Positions 63,101-64,000 of a stretch of 64,000 bases of DNA are shown one piece after another. The translations under genes and the position numbers were made by a program. Numbering within the stretch: position 1 is the stretch's first letter; every line of letters begins with the position of its first letter. The stretch is from Myxocyprinus asiaticus (lineage: Eukaryota > Chordata > Actinopteri > Cypriniformes > Catostomidae). The stretch lies in NCBI RefSeq assembly GCF_019703515.2, contig NC_059372.1, forward strand, positions 10,959,492 through 11,023,491, written 5' to 3'. The notes beneath the pieces are model-generated. The model was given only the letters and a program-made list of their open reading frames with translations, was not told the origin of the DNA and searched no databases.

Positions 63101-63524
63101 TTAGTCATTACAACTCTCAGAAATATTTAGCATGTTAATAATAATGTGCCATAATGTGGGTATGACAGATTGATAGGATATTGGTCTTGGCCAGTTAGAT
63201 TTGTTATGCTGCTGCTGCTGCAGAGCAAGTACAGAGACTTGCTAGAACATACACAGAAACAGTGAGTTAAGCATGTGAACATTAGAAAAACAGAAGACAT
63301 GCTGCATTAAGCATGTATGATATGCATGATTCAACATATATTCAGCATTTGATTTCTATGTCATTTGTTCATTGACCAACCATTTTACATCAAAATGCTG
63401 ATACAGAGATAACTCTGAGATGACAGACTGATTTTCAATCTTGTCACAGCTGGATCAACTGGTAATTGACTCAGCAATGGAGAAGAGAGAAATGGAGCAT
63501 AAGCATGCCACGATACAGCAGCGG
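33449..63524 (+). CDS. acap3: acap3, partial: eight exons of the BAR domain of an Arf GTPase-activating protein
   Basis: Eight plus-strand exons join into 230 codons without a stop or frame break. ACAP proteins are GAPs for Arf6 with the order BAR, PH, ArfGAP, ankyrin repeats; they act on endosomal and plasma membranes in recycling and actin remodelling. Only the BAR domain (about residues 17-246) is here. ACAP3 is favoured over ACAP1 and ACAP2 by [54 protein letters not shown] and [15 protein letters not shown], as I remember the vertebrate family. ACAP2 has a different INVLQ continuation. The a and b teleost copies cannot be told apart. Exon 1, encoding the start, is not seen, and the later domains lie beyond 64000. 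Introns are 8.2, 3.8, 9.1, 5.0, 0.9, 0.1 and 2.3 kb, swollen by transposons. Confidence 0.93.
33507..34986. other. acap3: acap3 intron, partly repeat-derived
   Basis: About 34915-34978 (gattaatcgcgatcaac...gactgacagcacta) looks like a hAT-like terminus. The remainder has no supported feature. Confidence 0.45.
34987..35774. mobile_element. hAT-type non-autonomous element, 788 bp
   Basis: Ends tagtggtcgactgatatggg and (inverted) tagtggttgaccgataaatc. Perfect duplication ttaaaatg at 34979-34986 and 35775-35782. Related fragments are at 138-276, 10918-11010 and about 36350-36425. Confidence 0.92.
35783..36633. other. acap3 intron, no gene
   Basis: Contains a degraded relative of the preceding hAT family near 36350-36425 (ggttttccaataaccaatg). 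Otherwise AT-rich. Confidence 0.4.
36634..37175. mobile_element. Tc1/mariner-type MITE, 542 bp
   Basis: Left end cattactggtcaaaagttttg and inverted right end cactcccggtcaaaagtttt are flanked by TA on both sides (36632-36633 and 37176-37177). No transposase remains. Confidence 0.85.
38027..38506 (-). CDS. unidentified ORF inside a hAT-type element
   Basis: The frame spans 159 codons, but the likely start is the internal Met of [19 protein letters not shown] (about residue 58), leaving around 100 residues. The first part is basic. The core [20 protein letters not shown] followed by [13 protein letters not shown] looks like a short helical domain I remember from many teleost predicted proteins (INIG.AF.RWR.L...K..K.D.E.A), whose function I cannot name. 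It lies wholly within the TSD-bounded hAT element and reads against acap3. It could be element-encoded or a captured host exon. Expression is unknown. Confidence 0.4.
   Translation of the reverse strand: MLQPVYSTLKFPFQAGISVYVLVSVIPPTAHSPIVFRHRRVARFEQVCRQTTLRAAAMEASKRTGSEKTDSTRPKKTCHPSKNHHDQRRSKTRINIGDAFGRWRQLKAQKSFKMDAELANLHVNILATRISFESAASQVNVLFTSIHFNSQKNKLSLIN
38636..38988. mobile_element. hAT-type MITE, 353 bp, nested in the 37336 element
   Basis: Ends caggggtggggaacgtcagg and (inverted) caggggtggggaaccttttt. Perfect duplication tcttaaag at 38628-38635 and 38989-38996. Confidence 0.93.
39210..39376 (+). mobile_element. SINE (family A), 5'-truncated, nested in the 37336 element
   Basis: Holds only the distal body (ggcggcaactgggattcgtc) and the g-a-rich tail ending in a poly-C run. 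Target duplication aaaagatggttttgtc is identical at 39194-39209 and 39377-39392. The 5' truncation is the usual product of incomplete reverse transcription. Confidence 0.93.
39565..41670. other. acap3: acap3 intron with weak repeat relics
   Basis: About 40288-40580 (agggctgggtatcgatag...atttttacccagcc) is a short relative of the hAT element at 26308. About 40628-40780 (ttcgattcgattcacgattc) is another hAT-like terminus. The 122-codon frame at 39691-40059 has no recognised motif. Confidence 0.45.
41671..41790 (+). CDS. acap3: acap3 exon, BAR domain
   Basis: Acceptor tctaaaag, donor gtaata. It is 120 bases, phase 0, 40 codons, starting [20 protein letters not shown] and ending with KKDQMIS. 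The helix residues match the first BAR helix of ACAP3. A deleted L2 LINE begins about 50 bases after the donor. Confidence 0.95.
41843..43310 (+). mobile_element. L2-type LINE with both ends but a large internal deletion
   Basis: The 5' start (atgatggcagcctcagtg) and the 3' end (ggcaataaatctgattctga with tandem tgattc) are both present. Between them the start of the endonuclease region joins directly to [16 protein letters not shown] of the RT near 42300, so about 2-3 kb of ORF2 is absent. It belongs to the same subfamily as the LINE at 4490-9870 ([35 protein letters not shown]). It lies in sense orientation within an acap3 intron. Confidence 0.88.
42300..42910 (+). pseudogene. L2 RT C-terminal remnant
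   Basis: Holds the FADD motif and thumb/C-terminal region up to [16 protein letters not shown] interrupts at about 42378, a TAA at 42732, and a frame change follows. Confidence 0.8.
43330..44427. other. acap3 intron, MITE-like fragment then unassigned
   Basis: About 43335-43400 (aaaggaataattgcctcaaa...tttactcaccctcatg) is a left end of the 'aggaatagttcaccc' repeat type. No supported gene in the remainder. Confidence 0.45.
44428..45384. mobile_element. hAT-type non-autonomous element, 957 bp
   Basis: Ends tagggccgggcgatgtatag and (inverted) tagggctgggcgatatgtct. Perfect duplication gttgcatt at 44420-44427 and 45385-45392. It is paralogous to the interrupted copy at 13736-15092. Confidence 0.93.
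45634..45687 (+). CDS. acap3: acap3 exon, BAR domain
   Basis: A long polypyrimidine tract of T ends in cag, and the donor is gtatgt. It is 54 bases, 18 codons, [18 protein letters not shown], phase 0 at both ends. Confidence 0.94.
45688..46033. other. acap3 intron, no feature
   Basis: Non-coding, nothing recognised. Confidence 0.4.
46034..48436. mobile_element. long-TIR element, 2.4 kb, hosting another TIR element
   Basis: The left end gtaacactttcaattaagcc and the inverted right end gtaacactttctatgaagcc continue as roughly 130-base imperfect inverted repeats sharing tgcattataatga, ttataacttctcataaata and ttgtaac. No transposase motif. Target duplication is not evident. Confidence 0.75.
46383..47112. 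mobile_element. TIR element, 'gggtgtgttcacac' family, 730 bp, nested
   Basis: Ends gggtgtgttcacacttggca and (inverted) gggtgtgttcacacttgtag. Flanks cta and tta could be a decayed 3-base TWA duplication of PIF/Harbinger type, which is inference. It contains repeated ggttcg and gtgcgcac motifs. Confidence 0.82.
48437..49133. other. acap3 intron with dispersed repeat
   Basis: About 48690-48765 (gagacacctgtgttcggct...agaacgtgttctgtctgaa) is related to 15840-15955. Otherwise unassigned. Confidence 0.4.
49134..49182. repeat. (TG)n microsatellite
   Basis: About 49 bases of TG, adjoining the conserved repeat block that follows. Confidence 0.95.
49183..49460. repeat. dispersed repeat block (ggtttacaaggacattttt...)
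   Basis: Contains gtttatgaggacatgtctag, gggttaggtttaggggatag and tatgtctatggagagtcc. From memory, this combination recurs next to TG repeats in cyprinid genomes. Class unknown. Confidence 0.5.
49461..52439. other. acap3 intron, no gene
   Basis: Mostly unassigned. About 51150-51225 (gataccggacgatcccgtac...tgtggcaaccctac) resembles a DNA-transposon terminus. Poly-C/G-rich short tract near 50886. Confidence 0.4.
52440..52960. mobile_element. second copy of the 28270-28780 repeat
   Basis: Colinear with 28270-28780 through shared segments such as attaatgactaaagtc, aggtgcattgcagttc and catcagttcatcctctg. Both are in the same orientation. Confidence 0.75.
53118..53648. mobile_element. second 'tacactcactgag' MITE, decayed right end
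   Basis: Left TIR tacactcactgagcacttta. The body is colinear with 23422-23962 (gctattctgc, tacaattgtacagagtggtt, ctttctgtcagctc). The right TIR is degraded. Confidence 0.78.
53650..54805. other. acap3 intron, no gene
   Basis: Includes a minus-strand 114-codon frame at 54115-54459 with no recognised motif, in a C/T-rich stretch. I see nothing supported. Confidence 0.35.
54806..54864 (+). CDS. acap3: acap3 exon, BAR domain
   Basis: Acceptor gtttttcag, donor gtaagt. It is 59 bases encoding [19 protein letters not shown] plus two bases of a split codon. The next exon completes it as GAT (Asp), where I remember Glu in other ACAP3 proteins. A Tc1 transposon starts 71 bases after the donor. Confidence 0.94.
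54936..56451 (+). mobile_element. Tc1-family DNA transposon, decayed
   Basis: The left end cagcgcattcagaaatattg and the inverted right end gtgcattcagagagtattc continue as TIRs of about 70 bases, flanked by TA (54934-54935 and 56452-56453). The 1.5-kb size is that of a full-length element. Different family from the 4646 element. Confidence 0.9.
55245..56236 (+). pseudogene. Tc1 transposase pseudogene
   Basis: The reading starts at the ATG at 55245 and hits TAG at codon 4, then continues [20 protein letters not shown], with frameshifts and further stops. Landmarks remain: [12 protein letters not shown] (first Asp), QDKDPKH (second Asp region, Asn lost) and [15 protein letters not shown] (third acidic residue). 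It ends near 56236. Non-functional. Confidence 0.9.
56454..57654. other. acap3 intron with (TA)n tract
   Basis: A TA run is at about 57161-57194. The rest is AT-rich and unassigned. Confidence 0.5.
57655..57894 (-). mobile_element. tRNA-derived SINE (family B)
   Basis: On the minus strand: tRNA-like head gtggctcagcggttaaggct with box-B-like gggttcaagcccc, a body with gcccttgagcaaggcccttg, and a tail gaatttcactgtatatgtgc followed by gataaataaag. Unlike family A throughout. Target duplication not clear. Confidence 0.85.
57895..59831. other. acap3: acap3 intron, AT-rich
   Basis: No gene. About 59170-59300 (aaaaagtaatccacttcaaa, aagttactttc) looks like a decayed hAT-type element related to 16006. 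It ends at the acceptor of the 59832 exon. Confidence 0.45.
59832..60015 (+). CDS. acap3: acap3 exon, BAR domain (largest exon in window)
   Basis: Acceptor cttccag, donor gtaaga. It is 184 bases: one base completing the split Asp codon, then 61 codons from [20 protein letters not shown] through [20 protein letters not shown] to [14 protein letters not shown]. The charged helical region with basic residues fits the concave membrane-binding face of a BAR domain. Confidence 0.96.
60079..60807. mobile_element. complete 'aggaatagttcaccc' MITE with ~110-bp TIRs
   Basis: The left end ttaaaggaatagttcaccca and the inverted right end ttaaaggaatagttcaccca are identical in the outer 20 bases. They extend through gataatttactcaccctcag and the atcatatacatc region. 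It fills most of the 875-base intron between two acap3 exons. The ends are palindromic with TTAA, so the target duplication cannot be read. Confidence 0.88.
60891..60935 (+). CDS. acap3: acap3 exon, BAR domain
   Basis: Acceptor ccccatctag after a pyrimidine tract, donor gtaagt. It is 45 bases, 15 codons, [15 protein letters not shown], phase 0. Confidence 0.95.
61040..61135 (+). CDS. acap3: acap3 exon, BAR domain
   Basis: Acceptor cttgtgcag, donor gtgagc. It is 96 bases, 32 codons, starting [20 protein letters not shown] and ending PYMKKLAAE. The 104-base intron before it is the only compact intron in the window. Confidence 0.95.
61291..61966. mobile_element. related MITE, split by a solo LTR
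   Basis: Left end ttttaaagggatagttcact and right end (inverted) ttaaaagagtagttcagcca. The paired inner sequences tcaccttcaagttgttccaaa and tttggaacaacatgagggta are also inverted. Confidence 0.75.
61482..61861 (-). mobile_element. solo LTR of an LTR retrotransposon, minus orientation
   Basis: On the minus strand it starts tgtaacgtctgaacaggc and ends catccttaca (TG..CA). A TATA box (tatataagcc) is at about 61745 and a polyadenylation signal (aataaa) is near 61526, in the order expected for U3-R-U5. Perfect 5-base duplication ataac at 61477-61481 and 61862-61866. No internal region, so a product of LTR-LTR recombination. Ty3/gypsy-like by form, which is inference. Confidence 0.82.
61969..62874. 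mobile_element. piggyBac-like MITE with TTAA target duplication, 906 bp
   Basis: Ends cccttagatgcatgggaat and (inverted) cccttaaatgcataccttg. TTAA sits at 61965-61968 and 62875-62878. Both ends also carry gggtctttagtgaccca-like arms in inverted form. No transposase. Confidence 0.85.
62880..63449. other. acap3: acap3 intron, no feature
   Basis: Contains a short (CTG)n run near 63210-63223. It ends at the acceptor of the last exon seen. Confidence 0.5.
63450..63524 (+). CDS. acap3: acap3 exon, end of BAR domain
   Basis: Acceptor cttgtcacag, donor gtaaga. It is 75 bases, 25 codons, starting [20 protein letters not shown] and ending TIQQR, the junction before the BAR-PH linker. No further exon is visible before 64000. 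Confidence 0.94.
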
Positions 63525-64000
63525 GTAAGAATGCACACAAATATACACAAAGAAACATGGCATAGATGTAGCAATGACAGTTATTGTCAATTCTATTGCA
63601 TGTAGTATGGTCAATTAATGCACAGCTAACTAAAGAAAGCATCTAAGTGTCTAATGACAGAATTATAATTTAAAATTAGCTGATTCTTTCAATAAAGTTA
63701 GTATTTAATATTTTTTACAGTGGAGTCAGTGAGGATCATTCATGCTTTAAGTGGACTCCTAAAGATTAACACTTAATTGCTTAATAGAGCACAGCAAAGT
63801 TTGAAAGCAATGCTAGGTTAAATAAAAAAAAACAAACAATAAAAATTACTTTATCTCGACCTTTTTTTTTTTTTAAGACACGCAACATTTACATTTTTTT
63901 TTTACTTTATTTATTTATTTTATGTTGTTAAATAAAGCCATATGTTATTTATGTTGTTTTCACTTTGGTTTCAAATACATATTTAATGGGTGCTTTTTCC
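63525..64000. other. acap3: acap3 intron after the last exon seen
   Basis: AT-rich, no exon or recognised repeat before the window ends. Confidence 0.5.

Overview
The window is AT-rich, intron-dominated vertebrate DNA, almost certainly from a cyprinid-like teleost fish. The evidence is an intron-split vertebrate gene with clean GT-AG junctions, Tc1 and L2 elements of teleost type, tRNA-derived SINEs, and repeats starting 'aaaggaatagttcaccc', which from memory are abundant in carp and zebrafish relatives. No bacterial, plasmid or viral gene layout is present.

The only host gene I can support is on the plus strand: eight consecutive coding exons (33449-63524) encoding 230 residues of the N-terminal BAR domain of ACAP3, an Arf GTPase-activating protein. 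All eight junctions keep frame (691 bases = 230 codons plus one base finishing a split codon). The first coding exon lies before 33449 and was not found, so it is probably left of the window. The PH, ArfGAP and ankyrin exons lie to the right.

The rest is transposon-derived. 1-4085: mostly unassigned, with a possible minus-strand LTR-like block near 800-1620. 4086-10201: a nest in which a TIR element contains a minus-strand L2 LINE, which contains a Tc1 transposon with a single stop codon and a second ~1.2-kb insertion. 10.9-33 kb: hAT-type non-autonomous elements with 8-bp target duplications, SINEs, a piggyBac-like relic, a three-unit tandem array and a second L2 (28852-31885). 33.4-64 kb: acap3 introns, holding further hAT elements (one 2.2 kb, itself hosting a smaller hAT element and a SINE), a deleted L2 starting about 50 bases after an exon, a decayed Tc1 71 bases after another exon, a TIR-in-TIR nest, a solo-LTR-like insertion and a piggyBac-like MITE with TTAA ends.

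No new multi-gene system was found. The most informative content is the dated layering of insertions: target-site duplications, empty-site comparison within the window and nesting give an order of events readable from sequence alone. Family names without coding evidence rest on TIR/TSD form and are inference.
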